Below are positions 43,920 to 52,538 of a stretch of 64,000 bases of DNA, piece by piece (position 1 is the first letter of the stretch; each line of letters opens with the position of its first letter). The DNA lies in the NCBI RefSeq assembly GCF_003600685.1, contig NZ_CP032084.1, forward strand, positions 868,001 to 932,000, given 5' to 3'. The DNA comes from Achromobacter sp. B7. GTDB lineage: Bacteria; Pseudomonadota; Gammaproteobacteria; Burkholderiales; Burkholderiaceae_B. The notes beneath the pieces are model-generated. The model made no database searches. It was given only the letters and a program-made list of their open reading frames with translations, and was not told the origin of the DNA. Both the position numbers and the translations under genes were made by a program.

Positions 43920-43950
43920 ACGGGCGCCCTGACGGGCGCCCGTTTTTTTT
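43920..43950 (+). terminator. Rho-independent terminator of the Bug gene
   Basis: ACGGGCGCCC (43920-43929) pairs perfectly with GGGCGCCCGT (43934-43943) around TGAC, followed by eight T in total. It lies 48 bp after the stop. Confidence 0.94.
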
Positions 43951-43971
43951 TATGCCGTGCAGTGATGCCGG

Positions 43972-44015
43972 CACGACGGCGACACGACGGCGACACGACG
44001 GCGACACGACGGCGG
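43972..44015. repeat. 11-bp tandem repeat, four copies
   Basis: CACGACGGCGA is repeated three times exactly and a fourth time with one change, between the Bug terminator and the LysR stop codon. It is non-coding on both strands. Confidence 0.9.
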
Positions 44016-44050
44016 CCGGATGCGCGCGCGGCCAGCCTTGCAACGTCGGC

Positions 44051-44088
44051 CCAGCTGCTCCAGCTGCTCCAGCTGCTTCAGCTACTCC
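44051..44088. repeat. 9-bp tandem repeat, four copies
   Basis: CCAGCTGCT occurs three times exactly (44051-44077) and once with two changes, ending 12 bp before the LysR stop. CAGCTG is itself palindromic. With the 11-bp array 36 bp away it makes this short intergenic stretch mostly repetitive. Confidence 0.88.
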
Positions 44089-44099
44089 ATTTACCCGAA

Positions 44100-45005
44100 C
44101 TACCCCGCCACATCCAAGGACGCCACGCGGGCGGCGCAGGCCGCGCGCAGCCGCTCGATCAGGTCAGCATGCAGCGCCGACAAAGGGTCCTGGTTGCGCA
44201 CCATGATGCTGATCGGCACGCGCAGCGCGGGCTCCAGGCGGCGCAGGCTCATGCCGGGACGCAACATGGCCTGCGCGGTGATGGCGTCGACAATGGCGTC
44301 GCCGCAACCCGCGTCCACCAGCGCGCAGGCCACGTAATGCGTTTGCACCTGGATGGAGACTTGCGGCGCCAGCCCCTGTGCGTCCAGCGCCATTTGCAGC
44401 AACGCGCCGGACGCATCGCCCGCATCCAGCACGATCAGCGTTTCACCGGTGGGATCGGCCAGTTCGGCCAGGCGCATGGGCCCCGTGGCCGGCCGACGGC
44501 TCAGGTGCACGAGCTCGGTGTGGCCCAGGCCGGTGCGCGTCAGGCCGGGATAGTCGTTGGTGTCGAAGGTAATGGCCAGGTCCAGCTCGCGCGTGAGCAG
44601 GCCTTGCACGAGTTCCGCACTGTGATGCGTGTGGATGTCGAACGTGATGCCGGGCTGCGCGTCGCGGCTGTCGCGCACCACGCCCGGCAGCAGGCCCAGA
44701 CCCAGCGCGGGGGCGCAGCCCAGCCGCAAATGCCCATGCGGCCGGTCGCGCAGGTTGGCGACCAGCCGGCGCACGCTGTTCAGGTCCTGGTTCAACCGCG
44801 CGACCTCGGGCGTCAGGATCTCGGCTTCTCGCGTGGCCACCAGCCGGCCTTTGACGCGATCAAACAGCTTGAAGCCCAGCTGCGCCTCGGCGTGCGCCAG
44901 CAGCTTGCTGGCGGCCGGCTGCGAGATATGCAGCGCGGCGGCCGCCTCGGTCAGGGAACCGGTACGACGGATCGCTTCGAAGATTTCGATGTGGCGCAGG
45001 CGCAT
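44100..45005 (-). CDS. LysR-family transcriptional regulator
   Basis: This 301-residue LTTR has the helix-turn-helix MRLRHIEIFEAIRRTGSLTEAAAAL followed by SQPAASKLLAHAE. The effector domain begins near 90 and contains ELDLAITFDTNDYPG. The DNA-binding part resembles the CynR/GcvA-type or amino-acid-catabolism LTTRs. It is divergent from gamma-glutamyltransferase at 45120 with 114 bp between, and may control that gene. Confidence 0.93.
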   Translation of the reverse strand: MRLRHIEIFEAIRRTGSLTEAAAALHISQPAASKLLAHAEAQLGFKLFDRVKGRLVATREAEILTPEVARLNQDLNSVRRLVANLRDRPHGHLRLGCAPALGLGLLPGVVRDSRDAQPGITFDIHTHHSAELVQGLLTRELDLAITFDTNDYPGLTRTGLGHTELVHLSRRPATGPMRLAELADPTGETLIVLDAGDASGALLQMALDAQGLAPQVSIQVQTHYVACALVDAGCGDAIVDAITAQAMLRPGMSLRRLEPALRVPISIMVRNQDPLSALHADLIERLRAACAARVASLDVAG

Positions 45006-45028
45006 GGCAGGACAGGATAGGGGACCGG

Positions 45029-45048
45029 AACCGCGATTCTAAGCGGTT
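45029..45048. promoter_or_regulatory. Inverted repeat between LysR and gamma-glutamyltransferase
   Basis: AACCGC (45029-45034) and GCGGTT (45043-45048) are perfect arms around GATTCTAA. It lies 24 bp from the LysR start on the divergent side and is a plausible operator for that regulator. Confidence 0.4.
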
Positions 45049-45119
45049 GACGGCGCGCGACCCGCTGGCCGATCATCATGGACGCCTGCCGGACACCCGG
45101 CGCCACCCTGGAGCTCACC

Positions 45120-46886
45120 ATGCGCGCTTGCCGCCACGCCGCCGCCATCTTGCTTGCCGCCACCCTGACGGCCAGCATGGCCCCCGTCCCGGCCGCCTGG
45201 GCCCGCACGCCGGCCACCGAAGACATCAACCCCGAAGCCGCCAGCGGCGCCAAGGCGCGCGAACTGGTTCGCGCCAAGCATTACATGATGGTGTCGGCCA
45301 ACCCGCTGGCTACCGAGGCGGGCGATGCCATGCTGCGCAAGGGCGGCTCGGTGATCGACGCCGCCATCGCGACGCAGCTGGTGCTGAACCTGGTCGAGCC
45401 CCAATCGTCGGGTATCGGCGGCGGCGCCTTCATCGTGTGGTATTCGGCCAAGTCCGGGCGCATCCAGACGGTCGACAGCCGCGAAACCGCGCCCGCCGCC
45501 GCGCGCCCCGACCGTTTCCTGGACGCCGACGGCAAGCCGCTGCCGTTTGCGCAGGCCGTCAACAACGGCATGTCGGTGGGGGTGCCGGGCTTGTTGCGCG
45601 GCCTGGAACTGGCCCACAAAGAAGCGGGCGTCCTGCCCTGGGCCGACCTGTTCCAGCCCGCCATCGACCTGGCCGAACAGGGCTTTGCCGTGTCGCCCCG
45701 CCTGCACACGCTGCTGGCCGGCAACAAGGCGCTGCCCACGCAGGCCGCCGCCGCGGCGTATTTCTACGCGCCCGACGGCGCGCCCTGGCCGGTAGGCCAT
45801 GTGCTGAAAAATCCCGAATTCGCGCGCACGCTGCGCGCCGTGGCCAAGCAGGGCGCCGATGCGTTCTACCAGGGTGACATCGCGCGCGACATCGTGGCCG
45901 CCGTGCATGGCCACGCCAAGCCGGGCGACCTGACTCTGGCGGACCTGGCCAACTACCGCGCCAAGACGCGCGACCCGGTGTGCGGGCCGTATCGCGGCTA
46001 CCAGTTGTGCGGCATGGCGCCGCCCAGCAGCGGCGGCATCGCGGTGTTGCAGATGTTGGGCGAGCTGGAACAGTATCCGGTCGCCACCTACACGCCCGGT
46101 TCCGTGCAGGCCGTGCATTATTTTTCCGAGGCGGGCCGGCTGGCCTTTGCCGACCGCGACTTCTACGTGGCCGATCCGGACTTCGTCAACGTGCCGGTGC
46201 GCGCGCTGCTGGATCCGGCCTATCTGCGCGCGCGCGGGGCGTTGATTCCGCCCGACCGCAGCATGAAGGTGGCCCTGCCCGGCGACCCCGAAGGCAAGCT
46301 GCTGACCCTGGGCCGCGACAACGCGCTGGAAGTGCCGTCCACCAGCCACCTGGTCGCGGTGGACGCCAAGGGCAACGCGCTGTCCATGACGACCACCATC
46401 GAAAGCGAGTTCGGCAGCAAGATCTTCGTGCGCGGCTTTTTGCTGAACAACGAAATGACGGATTTTTCTTCGTCATTCAAGGACCCCGAAGGCCGGCTCG
46501 TGGCCAACCGCGTCGAAGCGGGCAAACGGCCGCGCAGCTCGATGGCGCCCATGATCGTGCTGCGTGACGGCAAGCCCTTCATGCTGGTGGGATCGCCCGG
46601 CGGCAGCGCCATCATCAACTATGTGGCCAAGACCATCGTGGGCGTGCTGGATTGGGGGCTGGACATGCAGGCCGCCATCGCGCTGCCCAACATGGGCAGC
46701 CGCAACAAGGAAACCGAACTGGAAAAGGGGACTGCGCTGGAGGCGCTGGCGCCCGCGCTGGAAGCCATGGGCCACCCGGTGCGCATCACCGAATTTCCCA
46801 GCGGGATACACGGCATCGTGATCGATGCGCAGGGCTTGCAAGGGGGCGCGGACCCGCGCCGCGAAGGGCTGGCAAAGGGCGGTTGA
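45120..46886 (+). CDS. ggt: Gamma-glutamyltransferase, periplasmic
   Basis: This 588-residue Ntn-hydrolase transfers or hydrolyses the gamma-glutamyl group of glutathione in the periplasm and cleaves itself into two subunits. A Sec signal occupies the first 30 residues (cleavage near AWA). EPQSSGIGGGAF is the large-subunit motif. The nucleophile is probably Thr408, at the new N-terminus TSHLVAVDAKGNA after autoproteolysis, followed later by GSPGGSAIIN. The start at 45120 has GGAG 7 bp upstream. The stop lies inside a small hairpin (46877-46894). It may recycle extracellular glutathione; a ChaC-like enzyme for cytosolic glutathione is encoded at 56800. Confidence 0.94.
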   Translation: MRACRHAAAILLAATLTASMAPVPAAWARTPATEDINPEAASGAKARELVRAKHYMMVSANPLATEAGDAMLRKGGSVIDAAIATQLVLNLVEPQSSGIGGGAFIVWYSAKSGRIQTVDSRETAPAAARPDRFLDADGKPLPFAQAVNNGMSVGVPGLLRGLELAHKEAGVLPWADLFQPAIDLAEQGFAVSPRLHTLLAGNKALPTQAAAAAYFYAPDGAPWPVGHVLKNPEFARTLRAVAKQGADAFYQGDIARDIVAAVHGHAKPGDLTLADLANYRAKTRDPVCGPYRGYQLCGMAPPSSGGIAVLQMLGELEQYPVATYTPGSVQAVHYFSEAGRLAFADRDFYVADPDFVNVPVRALLDPAYLRARGALIPPDRSMKVALPGDPEGKLLTLGRDNALEVPSTSHLVAVDAKGNALSMTTTIESEFGSKIFVRGFLLNNEMTDFSSSFKDPEGRLVANRVEAGKRPRSSMAPMIVLRDGKPFMLVGSPGGSAIINYVAKTIVGVLDWGLDMQAAIALPNMGSRNKETELEKGTALEALAPALEAMGHPVRITEFPSGIHGIVIDAQGLQGGADPRREGLAKGG

Positions 46887-47019
46887 AACCGCCCGGGGCG
46901 GCAGGAAGGCGGGGCGCGATGCGCACCCGCCCATTTCAGGCAAGGCCCATGCGTTGCCGCCCCGCCTGATCGACGCTGTGACGTCCGATCAAACGGTCCC
47001 GCGACCCCGCAATGCCGCC

Positions 47020-48426
47020 TCAATCCAGCGAGGCCGGGTCGATCTCCATGCGCGCTTCCTTGCGGTGCGCCACGTACGTCACGCCCCACATCACCACGCC
47101 CAGCAGCAGCAACCAACCCGCCACCTGATATTGGATGACGTCGCGCCCGGTCAGCGGGGTCACCATGAACAGGCACGCCGCCGCGCCCAGCCACGGCACG
47201 ATGCGATTGATCGTGAAGTGCTGATGCTTGACCTTGTCGCGGCGCAGGACCAGCACCGCCACGTTGACGAAGGCGAACACGCCCAGCAACAGCAGCGCCG
47301 TGGTGCCGCCCAACGCGCGGATGGCTTCGGAGTCGGCCAGCGACACCAGGATGATCAGGCCGAAGGCCAGCACGGTCGTGAACAGAATGGCCGTCCACGG
47401 CGTCTGGTTCTTGCGATGCACGTGCGCCAGAAAGGCCGGCAGCACGCCCTGGCGCGACATGCCGTACAGCAGGCGGCTGGCCATCATCATATTGATCAGC
47501 GCCGAATTCGCCACGGCAAACATCGAGATGATCGGCATGATGTATTCCACCGGCAGGCCCGGGGCGGCGCGCTTGACCACCAGCACCAGCGGCGTCGAGC
47601 TCTTGGCCAGTTCGCCCACCGGCACCAGCGCCACCGCGCAGATCGACACCAGCACGTAGATCACGGCCGTAATGCCCAGCCCCGTCAACATCACCTTGGG
47701 AAAAATGCGGCTGGGCTCGTGCGTTTCCTCGGCCATGTTGACCGAGTCCTCGAACCCGACCATCGCGAAGAACGCCAACGCGGTAGCCGACGTGACGGCC
47801 AGGAACACGCTTTTATCTTCGGGCGTGTCGAACGCCACCACGCGCGAGAAATCCGCTTGCCCGCCGGCGATGGCATAAAAGCCCAGCAAGATCACCATCA
47901 GCAGGCCCGACAGCTCGATCAGCGTCAGCACCACGTTTGCCTTCACGCTTTCGGCCGCGCCGCGCAGGTTCACCAGCATCACCAGCAGCATGAAGCCCAG
48001 CGCGCCGAACGTGATCCAGGTCTTCTCGGCCTTGATGCCGAACGCGGCGAACAGGTTCGCGGCGAACGCCTGGGACGCCGTGGCCGCCGATGTCAGCCCC
48101 GAACACATGACGGTGAAGCAGACGATGAAGGTCAAAAAGTGCACGCCGAACGCCTTGTGCACATACAGCGCCGCGCCGGCCGCCTTGGGGTACTTGGTGA
48201 CCAGTTCCAGGTAGGACAGCGCGGTCAGCAGCGCGATGGCAAAGGCCACCAGGAAGGGCAGCCAGGCCGCGCCGCCAACTTCGGCGGCGACCTGGCCGGT
48301 CAATGCATAAACGCCTGTGCCCAGGATGTCGCCAACAATGAACAGCAACAGCAGCTTGGGGCCCATCACGCGCTTGAGCGGCGCGTTTTCCGATTGCGAT
48401 GGGGCTTTTACATCGGTTGTAGCCAT
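47020..48426 (-). CDS. APC-family amino acid permease
   Basis: This 468-residue permease has about twelve hydrophobic helices. The first helix carries the family substrate motif GDILGTGVYALTG, and FFAMVGFEDSVNMAEE marks helix 6. The N- and C-termini are cytoplasmic and charged. GAGGAG lies 9 bp before the ATG. The closest flavour is the basic amino acid/polyamine type of APC porters, but substrate is a guess. Its gene is convergent with ggt, with only 133 bp between, and stands alone. Confidence 0.92.
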   Translation of the reverse strand: MATTDVKAPSQSENAPLKRVMGPKLLLLFIVGDILGTGVYALTGQVAAEVGGAAWLPFLVAFAIALLTALSYLELVTKYPKAAGAALYVHKAFGVHFLTFIVCFTVMCSGLTSAATASQAFAANLFAAFGIKAEKTWITFGALGFMLLVMLVNLRGAAESVKANVVLTLIELSGLLMVILLGFYAIAGGQADFSRVVAFDTPEDKSVFLAVTSATALAFFAMVGFEDSVNMAEETHEPSRIFPKVMLTGLGITAVIYVLVSICAVALVPVGELAKSSTPLVLVVKRAAPGLPVEYIMPIISMFAVANSALINMMMASRLLYGMSRQGVLPAFLAHVHRKNQTPWTAILFTTVLAFGLIILVSLADSEAIRALGGTTALLLLGVFAFVNVAVLVLRRDKVKHQHFTINRIVPWLGAAACLFMVTPLTGRDVIQYQVAGWLLLLGVVMWGVTYVAHRKEARMEIDPASLD

Positions 48427-48523
48427 CTTCTTTTTCTCCTCTTTCTTTGACTCGCGGGAGGCGACCCGAAAAGTCTAAGGGGAGGACGTAGCAGCCGTTG
48501 CTACAGCGGTGCAACGAAATGTC

Positions 48524-49660
48524 TTAGTTGTTGGTATTCGTTGATGGCGCCTCTTGCAGCGCGGGCGGCAGCTTGCGCAAGGTAGCGGGCGTGCGCGACA
48601 GCTTGATGGGCGAGCCCACCCCCTTGTAGTCGCCCTGTTCCACCACCATGCCGCGATGGCGCGTGTGCGGGTGCGCCAGCGCCTCGTCCACCGTCTGCAC
48701 CGCCGCGGCGGGCACGCCCGCGCGCAGCAGGCGGTCGGCCAATGGCGCGGCGTGTTGCGGCGCCAGCAGGTCGGACAAGGCGTCGCGCAAGGCCTGGCGG
48801 TTTTGCAGGCGATCGGCGTTGGTGGCAAAGCGCGGGTCGGCGGCAAGTGTCGGCGCGTCCAGCACCTGCGCCATCAATGCAAACTGCCGGTTGTTGCCCA
48901 CGGCCAGGAAGATCGGGCCGCTGGCGGTGGGCAGCGTTTCGTAAGGCGCGATGTTCGGATGCGCGTTGCCACTGCGCTTGGGCACCTTGCCGCTGTAGAA
49001 AAAATTGGCGGCGTGCGGATGCAACAGCGACAGCGCGCAGTCGTACAAAGTGATGTCCAGGAACTGGCCCAGGCCGCTGCGATGGCGTTCGTTCAGCGCC
49101 AGCAGGATGGCGACGGCGGCGTTCAAGCCAGTCACCATGTCCACCACCGGCAAGCCCACGCGCGTGGCGTCGCCGTCGGCTTCGCCGTTCACGCTCATCA
49201 GGCCGCACATGGCTTGCGCGCAGGCGTCGTAGCCGGGCAAGCCGCCCAACGGGCCATCGGCGCCGAACCCGCTGACGCGGCAATGCACCAGCTTGGGAAA
49301 CGCCTGGCTTAACGTGTCAAACCCCAGGCCCCATTTTTCCAACGTGCCGGGCTTGAAGTTCTCGACCAGCACGTCCGCGTCGGCCAGCAGATGGCGCAGC
49401 AGTTCCTGGCCCGCCGGTTGCGACAGGTCCAGCGTCATGCCTTCCTTGTTGCGGTTCACGCCGATGAAGTACGAAGCCGTGTCGCCCAGGAAAGGCGGCC
49501 CCCAGCCGCGCGTTTCATCACCGCCCGGCGGTTCGATCTTCAACACGTCGGCGCCGTGGTCGGCCAGGATCTGCGTGCAATACGGGCCGCCCAGCACGCG
49601 CGACAGGTCGATGACTTTGCAGCCGGCAAGCGCGCCGGCGTTCGGTAGGGTAGGGGCCAT
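48524..49660 (-). CDS. CaiB/BaiF (class III) CoA-transferase
   Basis: This 378-residue class III CoA-transferase has CKVIDLSRVLGGPYCTQILA, VLKIEPPGGDETRGWG and ENFKPGTLEKWGLG holding the catalytic aspartate region. It resembles the CoA-transferase at 3719 (same GWGPPFL/AWGPPYL segment) more than the one at 26277. It follows the Bug gene at 49673 by 12 bp on the same strand, suggesting uptake and activation of one acid. Confidence 0.92.
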   Translation of the reverse strand: MAPTLPNAGALAGCKVIDLSRVLGGPYCTQILADHGADVLKIEPPGGDETRGWGPPFLGDTASYFIGVNRNKEGMTLDLSQPAGQELLRHLLADADVLVENFKPGTLEKWGLGFDTLSQAFPKLVHCRVSGFGADGPLGGLPGYDACAQAMCGLMSVNGEADGDATRVGLPVVDMVTGLNAAVAILLALNERHRSGLGQFLDITLYDCALSLLHPHAANFFYSGKVPKRSGNAHPNIAPYETLPTASGPIFLAVGNNRQFALMAQVLDAPTLAADPRFATNADRLQNRQALRDALSDLLAPQHAAPLADRLLRAGVPAAAVQTVDEALAHPHTRHRGMVVEQGDYKGVGSPIKLSRTPATLRKLPPALQEAPSTNTNN

Positions 49661-49672
49661 GGGTGGTCTGCT

Positions 49673-50656
49673 TCAGTCGATGGAAACGTTGGCGCTCTTG
49701 ATCAGCTCGCGCCACTTGGGGACTTCGGTGGTGATGAACGCGGCCAGGCCTTGCGGCGTCTGGTCCTGCGCGGCAACGATGCCTTGCGAACGCAGCGTCT
49801 GTTCGATGGCCGGGTCCGACAGCGCCGTCTTGAACGCGCGGTTCAAGGTATCGACCACATCGGCCGGCGTGCCCTTGGGCGCCACGATGCCGAAGAAGAC
49901 GCTGACGTCGTAGCCCGTCAGTCCTTGCTCGGACAAGGTGGGCAGGTCGGGCAATGCGTCAGAGCGTTGCGCGCTGGCCAGCCCGATGGCGCGCAGCTTG
50001 CCGGCCTTGATGTAAGGCAGCGCGGTCAGGATGTCGGTGAATGACATCGATACCTGCCCGCCCAGCAGATCGTTCAGCGCCGGGCCGGTGCCCTTGTACG
50101 GGATGTGCATGATCTTGGTGCCGGCCATCTGGTTGAACAGAATGCCGGCCAGATGCGATGACGCGCCGTTGCCCGACGAGGCGTAGCTGAGCTTGTCCGG
50201 ATTCTGCTTGGCGTACGCAATGAGCTCTTTGGCGTTGTTGACCGGCACCGACGGGTTCACGACCAGGATGTTGGGCAGGTGCCCCAGGCGGATGATCGGC
50301 GCGAAGCTGGTCTCGGGGTTGTAGCCCTGCTTCTTGTAAAGGCTGACGTTGATGGCCAGCGGGCCGGACGTGCCGAACAGGATCGTGTAGCCGTCGGGCT
50401 TGGCCGACGCCACGTATTCCGAGCCGATGTTGCCGCCCGCGCCGCTGCGGTTTTCCACGATGACGTTCTGCTTGAGCGGTTCACGCAGTTTTTCGGCCAG
50501 GCGGCGCGCCATGGCGTCGGTGGGTCCGCCCGGCGGGAACGGCACGATCAACGTGATGGGTTTGGCGCTGGGGTAAGCATCGGCCGCCAGCGCGGGCGCG
50601 GCGGGCGCCACGGTGGTGGCCACGGCCAGCAGCAAGGGGGCAAATAGGCGTTTCAT
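49673..50656 (-). CDS. Bug-family (TctC-like) periplasmic solute-binding protein
   Basis: This 327-residue binding protein has a Sec signal (MKRLFAPLLLAVATTVAPA, cleavage after ALA), LIVPFPPGGPTDAMARR and VVENR-like IVENRSGAGGNIG. The start is the ATG at 50656; the longer frame upstream runs back through the AidB-like gene. It lies 53 bp after that gene and 12 bp before the CoA-transferase, so the three probably form one transcript: AidB-like dehydrogenase, binding protein, CoA-transferase. Confidence 0.93.
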   Translation of the reverse strand: MKRLFAPLLLAVATTVAPAAPALAADAYPSAKPITLIVPFPPGGPTDAMARRLAEKLREPLKQNVIVENRSGAGGNIGSEYVASAKPDGYTILFGTSGPLAINVSLYKKQGYNPETSFAPIIRLGHLPNILVVNPSVPVNNAKELIAYAKQNPDKLSYASSGNGASSHLAGILFNQMAGTKIMHIPYKGTGPALNDLLGGQVSMSFTDILTALPYIKAGKLRAIGLASAQRSDALPDLPTLSEQGLTGYDVSVFFGIVAPKGTPADVVDTLNRAFKTALSDPAIEQTLRSQGIVAAQDQTPQGLAAFITTEVPKWRELIKSANVSID

Positions 50657-50708
50657 GGTGGTGTCTCCTGTGAGGGGGGCGCGCCGGCTGTGCCGCCGGC
50701 GTCGCGGA

Positions 50709-52424
50709 TTACAGCGCGTACTGCAAGATGGCCTGGCAGGCGGCGCTTTCGTTGGGGGGAATGGCGTAGGGGTCGCGCGGCGCCAGGCGGTGCAACAGCA
50801 CCTGGTCGGCCAGTTGCGCACGGCTTTGCATGCCCGCGTCCGTGGCTTCCCAGCGCAAGGCGGCCATGGACACGGCGTGGTAAAGCAGGGACGCCGCCTG
50901 GCGGGCCAGTTCGGCGTGGTCGCCCATGGCGGCGTGCTCGGCCAGCGCAAAGGTCTTGGCCAGCGCGTCGGCCTGCAACGCGGCCAGCGCGGGCGGGCAG
51001 GGCGCGCCGTCTGCCAGCAGCTGGTCGATATGGGCGCGCAGCGCGGGCAGCGAATTTTCTTTCCTGATGGCGCGCAGCACGTCCAGCGCGACGATGTTGC
51101 TAGTGCCTTCCCAGATGGATCCCAGATGCGCGTCGCGCACCAGGCGCGGCTCGGTCCATTCTTCGATATAGCCGCAGCCGCCGCGCACTTCCATCGCGTC
51201 GCCCGTCACCTTGCGTGCGTCGCGGCAGGCGCGGAACTTGATCAGCGGGGTCAGGATGCGCGCCAGCGCCGGGTCGGCCATGCCCTGGTCAGCGTCGGCC
51301 AGCGCGCGCGCCGTCTGGAACATGACGCTGCGCGCCTGCTCGGCCCAGACCGTCATCTTGACCAGCTGGCGTTGCATCAGCGGCATGTCGATCAGGCGCT
51401 TGCCGAAGGCGCGGCGCTGCTGCGATACGAAGATCGCTTCGGTCACCGCGCGGCGCATCAGCCCGGCCGCGCGCATGCCGTTGGACAAGCGCGAGTTATT
51501 GATCATGTCGGCCATGTGCTTGAAGCCCCGGCCGCGCTCGCCCACCAGCCAGGCCACGGCGCCTTCCAGCCGGATTTCGCCGCTGGCCATGGACCGCGTA
51601 CCCAGCTTGTCTTTCAGACGCAGGATGCGGTAGTGGTTGTGGCTGCCGTCGGCCAAGTCGCGCGGCAACAGGAACAGCGAGACGCCTTTCAGGCCGGGCG
51701 CGGTTTCGCTGCGCGCCAGCACCATCGCAAAACCCGCGTCGGGATTCGAGCAGAACCACTTGTCGCCGTGGATGCGCCAGCTGCCGTCCGCTTGCAGGTC
51801 GGCGGTGACTTCGGTGGCGCTGACGTCCGAGCCCGCGCCTTGTTCCGTCATGAACATGGCGCCTTGGCGCAACGCGTCGAAATCCTGCGTGGTCACTTGC
51901 GGCAGCACGCGTTCCACCAGCGCCGGGTCGCCGAACTTGCGCAGCGTGCGCGCCAGCGAATCGGTCATGCTGACCGGGCAGCACAGGCCGAATTCCGCTT
52001 GCACGAACAAATGGCTCAACGCGTACTTGGCGGCGGCCGGCATGGGTTCGGGCCAGCCCAGCACGCCGCCGCGATGCGACAGCGCGGCCAAGCCGAATTC
52101 GCTGTACGCCAGCCGTTCCAGTTCCACATAGGCGGGGTGCTTGTCCACCCGCGATTCGTCGGCCCCGGCCCGGCTGCGCACCGACAGCGTGGGCGGATGC
52201 TTGTCCGCCGTGGCGGCCAGTTCGTCCATCACGCCTCCGGCCAGGCCGCCCAGGCGTTCCAGGTGGGGCAGCAGGTGGGCGTGCAGCGGTGCGGGCAGGT
52301 AGCGCCGGCTGAGCGTGGCGGCGTAGGGGTCGGCAGTGAACAGGTTCAGCCCGCGTGAATCCGGCACCGGGGTGGAGGCGGCGGAAGTGGCAACGGCGGG
52401 ATTGGGGCGGGCGGGGGCGTCCAT
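50709..52424 (-). CDS. AidB-like acyl-CoA dehydrogenase
   Basis: This 571-residue member of the AidB branch of acyl-CoA dehydrogenases opens with GLNLFTADP, which aligns with the YNLFTSD of E. coli AidB. It has MTEQGAGSDVSATEV for FAD/substrate contacts and GSIWEGTSNIVALDVLRA near the C-terminus. AidB of E. coli belongs to the alkylation response and binds DNA; nothing of that response is nearby. Position before Bug and CoA-transferase genes and opposite a LysR gene argues for a catabolic dehydrogenase here. The start at 52424 lacks a strong ribosome site. Confidence 0.88.
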   Translation of the reverse strand: MDAPARPNPAVATSAASTPVPDSRGLNLFTADPYAATLSRRYLPAPLHAHLLPHLERLGGLAGGVMDELAATADKHPPTLSVRSRAGADESRVDKHPAYVELERLAYSEFGLAALSHRGGVLGWPEPMPAAAKYALSHLFVQAEFGLCCPVSMTDSLARTLRKFGDPALVERVLPQVTTQDFDALRQGAMFMTEQGAGSDVSATEVTADLQADGSWRIHGDKWFCSNPDAGFAMVLARSETAPGLKGVSLFLLPRDLADGSHNHYRILRLKDKLGTRSMASGEIRLEGAVAWLVGERGRGFKHMADMINNSRLSNGMRAAGLMRRAVTEAIFVSQQRRAFGKRLIDMPLMQRQLVKMTVWAEQARSVMFQTARALADADQGMADPALARILTPLIKFRACRDARKVTGDAMEVRGGCGYIEEWTEPRLVRDAHLGSIWEGTSNIVALDVLRAIRKENSLPALRAHIDQLLADGAPCPPALAALQADALAKTFALAEHAAMGDHAELARQAASLLYHAVSMAALRWEATDAGMQSRAQLADQVLLHRLAPRDPYAIPPNESAACQAILQYAL

Positions 52425-52470
52425 GGCGGCATCCTGCGAAAAATCGGGAAGATGGCCGATGTTGCGCGGG

Positions 52471-52482
52471 TAGATTAATCTA
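52471..52482. promoter_or_regulatory. Perfect palindrome in the AidB-like/LysR divergent promoter
   Basis: TAGATTAATCTA is a perfect 12-bp palindrome in the AT-rich gap between the divergent genes, 57 bp before the LysR start. An AT-rich TATAGAT near 52520 could be a -10 for the LysR gene. The palindrome is a candidate LysR binding site. Confidence 0.5.
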
Positions 52483-52538
52483 TGCAAATACCGTTTTGGT
52501 GTAGAACAATCCATAAAAAATATAGATAGGGGGAGACC

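Noticed and set aside
36050..44090. Possible CRISPR array in the repeat-rich stretches
   Set aside because: The units are contiguous with no unique spacers and no cas genes are present.
46877..46894. Hairpin GGGCGGTT/AACCGCCC at the end of the gamma-glutamyltransferase gene as a terminator
   Set aside because: The stem overlaps the stop codon and no T-run follows, so termination cannot be claimed.
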